Assembly (NCBI RefSeq): GCF_016909075.1
Contig: NZ_JAFBFC010000001.1
Span: 248,001 to 312,000, forward strand
Origin: Priestia iocasae
GTDB taxonomy: Bacteria; Bacillota; Bacilli; Bacillales; Bacillaceae_H
DNA: 64,000 nucleotides
Direction of reading: 5' to 3'
Below, piece by piece: positions 29,465-37,911 of this stretch. The translations under genes and the position numbers were made by a program. Each line of letters begins with the position of its first letter. The first letter of the stretch is position 1. The notes below the pieces were generated by a model. It did no database searches. It was not told the DNA's origin and saw only the letters and a program-made list of their open reading frames with translations.

Positions 29465-29481
29465 ACGAAAGAGGGTTTCAG

Positions 29482-30180
29482 ATGAAAATCGCAATTATCG
29501 GAGCAATGGAAGAAGAAGTAACAATTTTACGTGACAAAGTAGAGGACCGACAAGAAGTAGTGATTGGTGGATCTGAATATTCATCAGGAACAATTGATGG
29601 TGTAGAAGTGGTGTTGTTAAAATCAGGAATTGGAAAAGTCAATGCTGCGATGTCAACGGCCATTTTATTAGAGAAATTCCAGCCAGATTACGTTATTAAT
29701 ACAGGTTCAGCTGGTGGTTTTCACCCTGACTTAAATGTTGGTGATGCGGTCATTTCAACAGCTGTTGTTCATCACGATGTAGATGTAACAGCATTTGGTT
29801 ATAAATATGGTCAAGTGCCAGGTTCACCAGCAGCATTTGAAGCGGATGAAAAATTAATTAAAATCGCAGAGCAAAGTGCCAAAGAAGTAACAGATATGCA
29901 AGTAGCGAAAGGATTAATCGCAACAGGTGATTCGTTTATGAACGATCCAAAGCGTGTAGAATTTGTTCGTGAACAATTCCCAAATCTTTATGCAGCTGAA
30001 ATGGAAGCAGCGGCGGTAGCGCAAGTTTGCCATCAATTTGATGTTCCGTTTGTTGTACTTCGCGCATTGTCTGATATTGCTGGGAAAGAATCAGATGTTT
30101 CATTTGAGCAATTTTTAGAAAAAGCGGCTGTTAATTCTACAAACCTTGTTCTGAAATTTGTCTCTAAACTTAAAGGGTAA
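29482..30180 (+). CDS. mtnN: 5'-methylthioadenosine/S-adenosylhomocysteine nucleosidase
   Basis: 232 residues, [16 protein letters not shown] at the N-terminus with the catalytic Glu (near 11-13), [10 protein letters not shown] in the middle and [17 protein letters not shown] near 196-212 carrying the catalytic Asp. It cleaves MTA and SAH, giving S-ribosylhomocysteine for recycling to homocysteine. Second in the CymR-type operon, 17 bases after yrrT. Length normal. Confidence 0.97.
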   Translation: MKIAIIGAMEEEVTILRDKVEDRQEVVIGGSEYSSGTIDGVEVVLLKSGIGKVNAAMSTAILLEKFQPDYVINTGSAGGFHPDLNVGDAVISTAVVHHDVDVTAFGYKYGQVPGSPAAFEADEKLIKIAEQSAKEVTDMQVAKGLIATGDSFMNDPKRVEFVREQFPNLYAAEMEAAAVAQVCHQFDVPFVVLRALSDIAGKESDVSFEQFLEKAAVNSTNLVLKFVSKLKG

Positions 30181-30203
30181 AAAGACAACTATATTTACTT
30201 GTA

Positions 30204-30230
30204 GGATGAAGCGACATTGTTGTTTCATCC
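30204..30230 (+). terminator. Hairpin between mtnN and mccA
   Basis: GGATGAAGC (30204-30212) pairs with GTTTCATCC (30222-30230) with one wobble. No T run, so it is more likely an RNA stabiliser or weak attenuator within the operon. Confidence 0.4.
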
Positions 30231-30268
30231 TCTCCTATGTTTAAAGTCAATTGTAACGAGGTGGAAGT

Positions 30269-32326
<2,058 letters not shown>

Positions 32327-32328
<2 letters not shown>

Positions 32329-32364
32329 AAGAGAAGCTCGAATTTTTTCGAGCTTCTCTTTTAT
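32327..32364. terminator. Terminator after mccB
   Basis: AAAAGAGAAGCTCGA pairs with TCGAGCTTCTCTTTT, with A and T runs on both sides, serving mccB and the facing minus-strand gene. Confidence 0.9.
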
Positions 32365-32368
32365 TTTC

Positions 32369-32560
32369 TTAAGCTTTTAAATCTAATTTTTGACCTGCAT
32401 AAGGGTGAGGTGCTTGTGGGAGTGTGTTGCTTTGAAGTAACTCAATCATGCTATTTCCATTCTGTTTAGACACATCCATGGTCATTTTCATCATGGAAAG
32501 ACTAGATTGATTTTGTATGTTTGTTTGATTTAGTGCAATAGATAGTGCAGCGATGTCCAT
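32369..32560 (-). CDS. YjfB-family putative motility protein
   Basis: 63 residues with MDIAALSIALNQTNIQNQSSLSMMKMTMD at the N-terminus, matching the short YjfB family, members of which are tied to flagellar regulons in Bacillus. Methionine-rich helix in the middle, Pro-rich C-terminus (LPQAPHPYAGQKLDL). GGAGGATT precedes the ATG on the minus strand. No flagellar gene is near, so motility is only suggested by family. Confidence 0.75.
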   Translation of the reverse strand: MDIAALSIALNQTNIQNQSSLSMMKMTMDVSKQNGNSMIELLQSNTLPQAPHPYAGQKLDLKA

Positions 32561-32729
32561 TTGAATCCTCCTCTATGTTTTAGATTTGATAAGGAAAAAT
32601 CTTTCTGTTCGTTTAATCAATAAAATTGTTGTTACCTTTAAAAACCAATTTTTACACAAATTGATTGATTAGAAGGGTAGGCATCTATGTTAAAGTAATA
32701 GTATCACATTCAATTCAGAGGTGATACAT

Positions 32730-32972
32730 GTGGATAATCAATTAATTAAACGAATTGAAACAAAGATTGAAGATTATCGTCGATTTATTTATGTACTATT
32801 GTCTGTAAGTACATTTTTATATATTGGTATCTTAATAGGGAACGGAGAGAAAGCACTCTTCCAACTCAACGTGATGATGGGTGCCATCGTCTTATTATTA
32901 GGATTATCTTTTTACTTTGCATTTAAAGTGAAAAAGTTAAAGAAAGAGTTATTAGAGCGAGAAGAGAACTAG
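32730..32972 (+). CDS. yrhC: YrhC-like small membrane protein
   Basis: 80 residues with two predicted membrane helices (FIYVLLSVSTFLYIGILIG and LNVMMGAIVLLLGLSFYFAF) and a basic C-terminal tail (KVKKLKKELLERE). In B. subtilis yrhC follows mccB (yrhB), as here. GTG at 32730 is six bases after AGAGGTG; the in-frame GTG at 32721 is part of that ribosome site. Function unknown. Confidence 0.82.
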   Translation: MDNQLIKRIETKIEDYRRFIYVLLSVSTFLYIGILIGNGEKALFQLNVMMGAIVLLLGLSFYFAFKVKKLKKELLEREEN

Positions 32973-32979
32973 ATAATAA

Positions 32980-33023
32980 AAGGCAAAATGGATGACCAAC
33001 AGTCGTTTATTTTGTCTTTTTTT
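32980..33023 (+). terminator. Terminator after yrhC
   Basis: AAAGGCAAAAT (32980-32990) pairs with ATTTTGTCTTT (33009-33019) including a G-T pair, followed by T residues. Confidence 0.65.
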
Positions 33024-33043
33024 GTTGAAAACATTTTCAACAA
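33024..33043 (+). promoter_or_regulatory. cre-like palindrome before the yrzI operon promoter
   Basis: TGTTGAAAACATTTTCAACA is a perfect 20-base palindrome ending seven bases before the -35. Its centre TGAAAACATTTTCA matches the CcpA operator pattern except for CA in place of the central CG. Catabolite control is inference. Confidence 0.5.
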
Positions 33044-33050
33044 AAAAGGT

Positions 33051-33079
33051 TTACAAAGCAATAAGATGTGGATATAATT
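33051..33079 (+). promoter_or_regulatory. Promoter of the yrzI small-ORF operon
   Basis: TTTACA (33051-33056) and TATAAT (33074-33079) with a 17-base spacer, 50 bases before the first small ORF. Looks like a strong SigA promoter. Confidence 0.8.
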
Positions 33080-33129
33080 ACCAATGTAAGTTATTTTAAA
33101 TTACCGATGAGAAAAGGAGGTCGAAGGAT

Positions 33130-33210
33130 ATGTTATGGATTTTAGACATGGTAGCAATTGATACAACTGAATATTTTTATCCTATTCGACCGGTATGTGC
33201 ATCGATGTAA
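33130..33210 (+). CDS. 26-residue peptide, first ORF of the yrzI operon
   Basis: An AAAAGGAGGT ribosome site at about 33112-33121 precedes this ATG. The peptide is MLWILDMVAIDTTEYFYPI followed by RPVCASM, partly hydrophobic with an aromatic and proline-containing C-terminus. I do not recognise the sequence. Position, excellent ribosome site and the two hairpins downstream suggest it is translated and could act as a leader peptide for attenuation, or be one of the small peptides of the B. subtilis yrzI locus. Confidence 0.6.
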   Translation: MLWILDMVAIDTTEYFYPIRPVCASM

Positions 33211-33238
33211 TTTAGAAATCATTCTAAATATGCCTATT

Positions 33239-33316
33239 AACCACAGGTTAGAATAGTCTTCCTGTGGTTTTATTATGTCTAAAAACCACAGGAAGGTGAA
33301 TCCCTGTGGTTTTTAT
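33239..33316 (+). promoter_or_regulatory. Tandem hairpins with the same stem between leader ORF and yrzI
   Basis: AACCACAGG (33239-33247) pairs with CCTGTGGTT (33261-33269). AAAAACCACAGG (33281-33292) pairs with CCTGTGGTTTTT (33303-33314). The stems are identical, so arms can swap partners. Both are followed by T-rich sequence. A smaller hairpin TTTAGAA/TTCTAAA lies at 33211-33227. Confidence 0.75.
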
Positions 33317-33335
33317 TATGAGGAGGTGAAAAATA

Positions 33336-33476
33336 ATGACACTTAATATCTTTTTTCTGACGATTACGATTCAACCTCGTAAATTAACGAAGGATGAGCT
33401 TGAACATGCGAGACGTGTGAAGAAAATTGAAGAACAAATGAAAGATCGTAAATATGAATTTCATCGCTTTTTTTAA
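33336..33476 (+). CDS. yrzI: YrzI-family small protein
   Basis: 46 residues: hydrophobic start (MTLNIFFLTITIQPRKLT) and a charged helical remainder (DELEHARRVKKIEEQMKDRKYEF). This matches the small YrzI family of Bacillus. AGGAGGTG stands seven bases upstream of the ATG. Placement after yrhC agrees with B. subtilis, where yrzI lies by yrhC. The operon mRNA there is degraded by the ribosome-associated nuclease Rae1. The protein's function is not established. Confidence 0.85.
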   Translation: MTLNIFFLTITIQPRKLTKDELEHARRVKKIEEQMKDRKYEFHRFF

Positions 33477-33511
33477 TCTGACTATAAAATAAACGAAAGG
33501 TGTGATGAAGG

Positions 33512-33571
33512 ATGATTAATCCGACTTTTTATATGATTACTTGGCTATTTGTGGAGAAAGACTCCACCTAA
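33512..33571 (+). CDS. 19-residue peptide resembling S1025, the Rae1 cleavage target
   Basis: MINPTFYMITWLFVEKDST with ribosome-site purines (GAAAGGTG, GATGAAGG) upstream. In B. subtilis a short ORF, S1025, in the yrzI mRNA is cut by Rae1 during translation at a Glu-Lys pair, as I recall. Here the Glu15 (GAG, 33554-33556) and Lys16 (AAA, 33557-33559) codons sit near the end of the ORF and lie in a hairpin GTGGAG/CTCCAC (33551-33567). Identification rests on context and the EKD motif. Confidence 0.7.
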   Translation: MINPTFYMITWLFVEKDST

Positions 33572-33602
33572 CTTCATATTGATTGAATTAGGAGGGATCG
33601 AG

Positions 33603-33644
33603 ATGATTTTGCTACGCGTAATTATCTGGCCTTTATTTAAATAA
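33603..33644 (+). CDS. 13-residue hydrophobic peptide, last ORF of the yrzI operon
   Basis: MILLRVIIWPLFK, preceded by TTAGGAGGGATCGAG, a near-perfect ribosome site at correct spacing. Very short, hydrophobic with two basic residues, so membrane association is likely. It ends just before the shared terminator. Without the ribosome site and operon context this would not be called. Confidence 0.5.
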   Translation: MILLRVIIWPLFK

Positions 33645-33645
33645 T

Positions 33646-33692
33646 AAAAACGGTAAGTAAGGTAGCGGTTGCTACCTTACTTACCGTTTTTT
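33646..33692. terminator. Bidirectional terminator shared by the yrzI operon and sigK
   Basis: AAAACGGTAAGTAAGGTAGC pairs perfectly with GCTACCTTACTTACCGTTTT around GGTT. The last codons and stop of sigK (minus strand) lie inside this hairpin. Confidence 0.9.
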
Positions 33693-34396
33693 CGCTTTTC
33701 TTTTTCAGCACGATAAAATTCATGAAACATTTTCATCAAAGCTCGCTTTTCGATACGAGAGACATAACTACGTGATATCCCAAGCTCTTTTGCAATTTCT
33801 CTTTGTGTTTTTTCTTTTTGGAGATCTAGACCAAAGCGACCGACAATGACTTCACGCTCCCGATCATCTAAAATATCAATGTACTCTTTAATTTTTTCAA
33901 GCTCCATATTTAATTGTATCGTATCAATGACATCATCAGATTCGGACTTTAGCACATCAATAAGACTAATCTCGTTTCCTTCTTTGTCTTGACCGATTGG
34001 GTCATGTAGAGAAACATCTTTCTTTGTTTTCTTTAAAGCTCTTAAATGCATCAAAATTTCATTCTCAATACAACGAGCCGCATAAGTGGCTAATTTTGTT
34101 CCTTTACCTTGAGAGTAGCTTTCAATCGCTTTAATAAGACCAATGGTTCCAATTGAAATTAAATCTTCTGCGTCTTCACCCGTGTTTTCAAACTTTTTAA
34201 CAATGTGTGCCACAAGTCTTAAATTGTGTTCAATGAGTGTATTACGAGCGTGTGAATCACCTTCGGCCATAAGTGTTAAGTATTTTTGTTCCTCAGCAGC
34301 TGATAGCGGTTGGGGAAACGCATTGTTTTTTACATATGATACGAGAAACACTAATTCTTTCAATAAATAACCAACAGCAGCAAAAAAAGTAGACAT
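33677..34396 (-). CDS. sigK: RNA polymerase sporulation sigma factor SigK (intact pro-SigK)
   Basis: 239 residues, the late mother-cell sigma factor. An N-terminal pro-sequence of 20 residues (hydrophobic, KELVFLVS) precedes [12 protein letters not shown], where SpoIVFB cuts in B. subtilis. Region 2 ([18 protein letters not shown] with core-binding and -10 helices) and region 4 helix-turn-helix ([22 protein letters not shown]) are complete. In B. subtilis this gene is split by the skin element; here it is continuous, so no recombination is needed. SD GGAGGTGAGGAG on the minus strand. Confidence 0.97.
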   Translation of the reverse strand: MSTFFAAVGYLLKELVFLVSYVKNNAFPQPLSAAEEQKYLTLMAEGDSHARNTLIEHNLRLVAHIVKKFENTGEDAEDLISIGTIGLIKAIESYSQGKGTKLATYAARCIENEILMHLRALKKTKKDVSLHDPIGQDKEGNEISLIDVLKSESDDVIDTIQLNMELEKIKEYIDILDDREREVIVGRFGLDLQKEKTQREIAKELGISRSYVSRIEKRALMKMFHEFYRAEKEKRKNGK

Positions 34397-34483
34397 CTCC
34401 TCACCTCCATATAGTAAAAAACAACCAAAAGCCTATTGTTCATTTATATGAGAAAAGAGGCGTTCTGTGTCTGTACAATAAAA

Positions 34484-34517
34484 AAACCATGCCAATGAAT
34501 GTGCTGACATGGTCAAG
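34484..34517 (-). terminator. Minus-strand terminator upstream of sigK
   Basis: On the minus strand CCATGTCA and TGGCATGG pair imperfectly, followed by seven T. It would stop transcription coming from the 28-residue minus-strand ORF at 34833-34919 before it enters sigK. Confidence 0.5.
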
Positions 34518-34591
34518 ATTATGATAAACATTAGACTTACAAACCATTTCTTTGTAAAATAAAAACGAATAACATAGGCAAGGTGAAAAAA

Positions 34592-34744
34592 ATGATCAAA
34601 AAGTTTATTGTTCTACTAACTGGATTTGTTATTATACTGGCAACGATTGCAAATATAATTGAAGATGGTTTTACACTTAAGTGGCTACTTGTACTTGTAT
34701 TAACAATTGCAACGGTAGGGGTTTTATGGATGAAAACAGAATGA
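34592..34744 (+). CDS. 50-residue small membrane protein
   Basis: MIKKFIVLLTGFVIILATIAN then a short loop and a second helix (WLLVLVLTIATVGVLWM), so two membrane-spanning helices. AAGGTG lies six bases before the ATG. I do not recognise a family. It is flanked by sigK and other tiny genes, which suggests, but does not show, a sporulation link. Confidence 0.6.
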   Translation: MIKKFIVLLTGFVIILATIANIIEDGFTLKWLLVLVLTIATVGVLWMKTE

Positions 34745-34832
34745 TAAGTAAAGAGCGAATGAACCATACCCCCTTTTCTTAAATGAAAAAAAGGAAGTTA
34801 TGCGCATCAAAATAGAGTTCTGCTTAACACGT

Positions 34833-34919
34833 TTAACCTTCTAATTCTGCTGTTATTTCTGTTCCGATAACAATGGCAATAACGGAAGTTAGTACAATAC
34901 TAATGACGCTTAAAAACAT
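34833..34919 (-). CDS. 28-residue hydrophobic peptide
   Basis: MFLSVISIVLTSVIAIVIG followed by TEITAELEG: a single membrane helix with an acidic tail. On the minus strand AAAGGGGTGAAAGAG precedes the ATG with good spacing. No family recognised. It resembles short membrane peptides often found near sporulation genes. Real but unassigned is my best reading. Confidence 0.45.
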   Translation of the reverse strand: MFLSVISIVLTSVIAIVIGTEITAELEG

Positions 34920-35113
34920 CTCTTTCACCCCTTTTTATTGTTTTTTTAAATGTAACATGCTGGAAGAATAACGTAGATACGTTGGTTTGGATAATTTGTT
35001 ACGATCTCATGACTGATTTGTGAACATGTAGAACTTGTAAAAGGAAGATAAAAGCCTATACAAATTCCGCTATTGTACATATTTATAAGTAATGAGAGAT
35101 AAAGGGGTGAAAT

Positions 35114-35275
35114 ATGATGCAATATGGATGCTATCCGTATGGATATCCTTGTTATCCTCCGTGTGGTGGAGGTGGATTTGGTTGGGGATGGGGCTTAGCA
35201 ATCATTATTGTTCTGGTCGTGTTGCTACTAATTTTTGGTGGATTTTACTGGTATGGTGGCTATTATTGTAAATAA
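35114..35275 (+). CDS. Gly/Tyr/Cys-rich small protein, YjcZ-like
   Basis: 53 residues. The first half is Tyr, Pro, Cys and Gly rich (MMQYGCYPYGYPCYPP then CGGGGFGWGWG); the second is one membrane helix (LAIIIVLVVLLLIFGGFYW) with YYCK at the end. This resembles the YjcZ/sporulation small-protein family (Gly/Tyr-rich head plus helix), though Cys content is higher. AAAGGGGTGA precedes the ATG. It may be a coat or spore-membrane component; this is inference. Confidence 0.7.
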   Translation: MMQYGCYPYGYPCYPPCGGGGFGWGWGLAIIIVLVVLLLIFGGFYWYGGYYCK

Positions 35276-35282
35276 AAGGTCA

Positions 35283-35312
35283 CAAAAAAAGCTCATGCAT
35301 ATGCATGAGCTC
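35283..35312 (-). terminator. Terminator of pssA
   Basis: AGCTCATGCAT/ATGCATGAGCT (35290-35311) is a perfect palindrome. On the minus strand it is followed by TTTTTTT, right after the pssA stop. Confidence 0.8.
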
Positions 35313-35315
35313 AGT

Positions 35316-35855
35316 TTATACTTTTTTAAGACGAAACGTTCCAATCATTAACAAAGCTAAAATTATCGTTAAAAACATGAAAAAGTGTGAAGGTAAATAA
35401 GGAACACCTAAATAACTTAATGTTAACAAGCAACCAGCTGCTGTAATGGGTAATCCTGTGAAATATCCATTGCTTTCGGTAATGTTAAAGCGGGCAAGTC
35501 TTAAAGCCCCACAAGCAATATAGAAAATGGTAAAAATAGCTCCTGGTGCACCATATTCAAACAAAATACTTTGATAAAGTAGTAGAGCTGGAGCAATTCC
35601 AAATGATATAATATCGCACATGGAATCCAACTGTTTTCCTAATTCAGATTCAACTTGAAGCTTTCTTGCTACCATCCCATCAAAACGATCGGCCAATGCC
35701 GCTAAAAAAATTAGTAATAAACTTAAGTTTAATTGGTCTTTTAGTATAAATAGAATAGCAAGGCCACCTAAGCTTAAATTAAGTAATGTTAATGCGTTTG
35801 CTGCCTGTGATTTTATTTTTTTTATTGTATGATCTAAATACTCTAATAAAAACAT
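35316..35855 (-). CDS. pssA: CDP-diacylglycerol--serine O-phosphatidyltransferase
   Basis: 179 residues, membrane enzyme with about five or six helices. The CDP-alcohol phosphatidyltransferase motif is complete: DRFDGMVAR, then G in ELGKQ and LDSMCD (about residues 56-82), where the Asp residues hold metal and CDP. It makes phosphatidylserine, which Psd, encoded divergently at 35984, turns into phosphatidylethanolamine. In B. subtilis pssA and psd are co-oriented; here they diverge. GAGTGAGGAG precedes the ATG. Confidence 0.93.
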   Translation of the reverse strand: MFLLEYLDHTIKKIKSQAANALTLLNLSLGGLAILFILKDQLNLSLLLIFLAALADRFDGMVARKLQVESELGKQLDSMCDIISFGIAPALLLYQSILFEYGAPGAIFTIFYIACGALRLARFNITESNGYFTGLPITAAGCLLTLSYLGVPYLPSHFFMFLTIILALLMIGTFRLKKV

Positions 35856-35983
35856 TTCTCCTCACTCCTTTACTGAGGATGGGACGTGTAAAAAAAAGGA
35901 AAACCCAAAAAGTAAATGGTAATCTTATTTTAGATGCAATTTTTAGTCTAGTAAAGAGGTATTTTTTATGGAGGTAAATTTTA

Positions 35984-36766
35984 TTGCTTAAAAACATCTA
36001 TCGTGCTCTAATCGAGCTGACAAATCATCGCGCTTCTTCACTGCTTGTTCAAAAATTTGCTACTTCTCGAATCAGTGCGCTGTTAATTCCATCATATGCA
36101 CAAATATTTAAAATTAACCAAGATGAGATGGAAAAAAGTTTAAGGTCTTATCCTACGTTGCATGATTTATTTATTCGTACCTTAAAAGAAGAGGCACGTC
36201 CAATTGATGAGTCAACAAGTAGTTTAGTTAGTCCTGTAGACGCAAAAGTAGAAGAATGTGGGCGCATCTTACCATCAAAAGAAATCATTGTGAAAAACAA
36301 ACGTTACTCAATTCAAGAAATGGTAGGTAACGACGAAGTATTACATAAATACATTGATGGAGAATTTGTGATTCTCTACTTAAGTCCAAAAGATTATCAT
36401 CGAATTCATAGTCCCATTTCTGGATCAATCGTTCAGACTTGGACATTAGGGAATAAATCTTATCCTGTGAACCAAGCAGGATTGAAATATGGAAAAGACC
36501 CGCTTATCAAGAATTATCGACAATTAACAGAAGTTCAGCACTCCTCTGGTCATGTGCTAATGGTGAAAGTTGGTGCGATGTTTATTAATAGTATTGAGCG
36601 CATGCATGAGAGTAATCAATTAATCAAAGGACAAGAGATGGCTTATTTTACTTTTGGCTCAACTGTTATTTTGTTATTTGAGAAAGATACCATACAGCTT
36701 TCCTCTCATATTAAACAAGATCAACTTGTAAAGGTTGGAGAAAGAATAGGTACGTTAAGTTTGTAA
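35984..36766 (+). CDS. psd: Phosphatidylserine decarboxylase proenzyme
   Basis: 260 residues. The self-cleavage site is FGSTV near residues 225-229, giving a pyruvoyl group on the Ser and an alpha chain of about 34 residues. SPVDAKVEECGRI and YHRIHSPISGSI are family motifs. It decarboxylates phosphatidylserine at the membrane. Start TTG at 35984, nine bases after GGAGG. It diverges from pssA over about 130 bases and a hairpin terminator follows. Confidence 0.95.
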   Translation: MLKNIYRALIELTNHRASSLLVQKFATSRISALLIPSYAQIFKINQDEMEKSLRSYPTLHDLFIRTLKEEARPIDESTSSLVSPVDAKVEECGRILPSKEIIVKNKRYSIQEMVGNDEVLHKYIDGEFVILYLSPKDYHRIHSPISGSIVQTWTLGNKSYPVNQAGLKYGKDPLIKNYRQLTEVQHSSGHVLMVKVGAMFINSIERMHESNQLIKGQEMAYFTFGSTVILLFEKDTIQLSSHIKQDQLVKVGERIGTLSL

Positions 36767-36770
36767 AAAG

Positions 36771-36836
36771 AGAGCCTTCTATGGCTATATCTGTAGGCTT
36801 GATTAAAAAAGATATAGTCATAAAAGGCTCATTTAT
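36771..36836. terminator. Hairpin between psd and sda
   Basis: AGAGCCTT, CTATATCT and their partners AGATATAG, AAGGCTC form a long imperfect stem with a T-rich flank, able to terminate both psd and sda. Confidence 0.65.
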
Positions 36837-36839
36837 TTG

Positions 36840-36980
36840 TTAGGAAGATAATTTAACTTTAATTTTTAAAGAACGGCGCTTAATCTCTTGCTCGATTAAT
36901 TGAATGAATTCAGGATTTAATTTAAGCTCTGTTGCCTTACAATATGACTCGATGAGCAGCTTGTCTGATAATTTTCTCAT
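36840..36980 (-). CDS. sda: Sporulation inhibitor Sda (checkpoint protein)
   Basis: 46 residues, [20 protein letters not shown] then [19 protein letters not shown], a helical hairpin almost identical in pattern to B. subtilis Sda. Sda binds KinA (and KinB-type kinases) and blocks phosphorelay entry when replication is disturbed. Its stability depends on the C-terminal end (here KVKLSS). The ATG at 36980 is 23 bases from AGGAGG, with a hairpin between. Three DnaA boxes lie upstream at 37112-37211. Confidence 0.93.
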   Translation of the reverse strand: MRKLSDKLLIESYCKATELKLNPEFIQLIEQEIKRRSLKIKVKLSS

Positions 36981-36983
36981 TTG

Positions 36984-37010
36984 TCCGCCAATGAGAGGCG
37001 GCCACCTCCT
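36984..37010 (-). promoter_or_regulatory. sda ribosome binding site with an intervening hairpin
   Basis: Minus strand: AGGAGG, then TGG, CCGCC, TCTCATT, GGCGG, ACAA and ATG. The five-base stem CCGCC/GGCGG, if folded, shortens the distance from the Shine-Dalgarno to the ATG from 23 to about seven bases. Confidence 0.6.
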
Positions 37011-37111
37011 ATAAAATAAGATAGGTGTTCTGGTTGACTGAGTGATAGCATATATTAGTAAATTCCTTACACATAATCTACCATGAAATAGGAGGTGGAA
37101 CAACCGTTCTG

Positions 37112-37211
37112 TTATCCACAGGTATGGGTGGATAAATTGTGGGTATGTTGTTTATAATTACCAATAAATGTTGATTTTTGGGATGGGATAATGTTGATAA
37201 AATTATCCACA
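37112..37211. promoter_or_regulatory. DnaA-box cluster upstream of sda
   Basis: TTATCCACA perfect matches at 37112-37120 and 37203-37211, plus GGTGGATAA (37127-37135), a one-mismatch box on the other strand. In B. subtilis DnaA activates sda through such boxes; the same wiring is expected here. They also lie upstream of yqeG on the plus strand. Confidence 0.85.
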
Positions 37212-37330
37212 CGTTTTGTCATTCAAATTTTGTCGAAAAATTTAGTGATAAAAAGGTGAATTTATAAAACGGTTCATTCTCTTATTTTTTAATTTCTATT
37301 AATTTTTGTTGGAAAATTGCTAGTTGCCAT

Positions 37331-37339
37331 TGTTATAAT
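37331..37339 (+). promoter_or_regulatory. Extended -10 promoter of yqeG
   Basis: TGTTATAAT is a full extended -10 element, about 50 bases before the yqeG start. No clear -35. Confidence 0.5.
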
Positions 37340-37391
37340 GGTGTATTGTATTGTTTTGAGTGTCTTATTATAAATACGAGGTGTTGAATGC

Positions 37392-37907
37392 GTGTTAAAC
37401 TTTTTTTTACCAAATGAGCATGTAAAAAGTATTTTTCATATCACCCCACAAATGCTAAAAGATAAAGGGGTTAAAGGGATTATTACAGACCTTGATAATA
37501 CACTTGTTGAATGGGATCGCCCAGAAGCAACACCGGAGTTAATTGAATGGTTTAAAGTCATGCAAGAAAGTGGCATTAAAGTCACAATTGTATCAAATAA
37601 CGTAGAAAAGCGAGTGCGTCTTTTCTCTGACCCAATTGGTATTCCATTTGTTTATGAAGCGAAAAAACCAATGAGAAGAGCATTTCGTCGAGCTATAAAG
37701 GATATGAGTTTGCAAAATGATGAAGTGGTTGTAATTGGAGATCAATTGTTAACAGATGTACTAGGCGGAAATCGATTAGGTTTATATACAATTTTAGTTG
37801 TGCCTGTTGCTCAAACGGACGGCTTTGTTACAAAGTTTAATCGTCGAATGGAACGACGCATATTAGGATGGATGAAACGAAAAGGTATGATTAACTGGGA
37901 GGATTAA
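37392..37907 (+). CDS. yqeG: HAD-family phosphatase YqeG (YqeG IIIA type)
   Basis: 171 residues. The HAD motif I is TDLDNTLVEWD near residues 31-41, motif II VSNN near 70, and VVIGDQLLTDVLGGNRLG near 115-132. Related to yeast GEP4 phosphatidylglycerophosphatase, so a role in phosphatidylglycerol synthesis is likely; the exact substrate is not certain. Start GTG at 37392 behind GAGGTG. It heads the yqeG-yqeH-aroE-yqeI-nadD-yqeK-rsfS-yqeM gene string and is followed by yqeH after four bases. Confidence 0.93.
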   Translation: MLNFFLPNEHVKSIFHITPQMLKDKGVKGIITDLDNTLVEWDRPEATPELIEWFKVMQESGIKVTIVSNNVEKRVRLFSDPIGIPFVYEAKKPMRRAFRRAIKDMSLQNDEVVVIGDQLLTDVLGGNRLGLYTILVVPVAQTDGFVTKFNRRMERRILGWMKRKGMINWED

Positions 37908-37911
37908 ATAC

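Noticed and set aside
33239-33316. Start of a CRISPR array (repeated CCACAGG/CCTGTGG)
   Set aside because: Only two inverted repeat pairs, with unequal spacing and no cas genes; they are RNA hairpins.
34442-34450. SigE-like -10 (CATATAAAT on the minus strand) upstream of sigK
   Set aside because: Suits the biology, but no matching -35 is present at the right distance, and no SpoIIID box was seen.
35879-35977. Basic 32-residue ORF (MGRVKKRKTQKVNGNLILD and on) between pssA and psd
   Set aside because: Its ATG has GAGG directly adjoining, too close for initiation, and its end is the psd ribosome site. A longer frame from 35786 runs antisense through pssA. Possible but unsupported.
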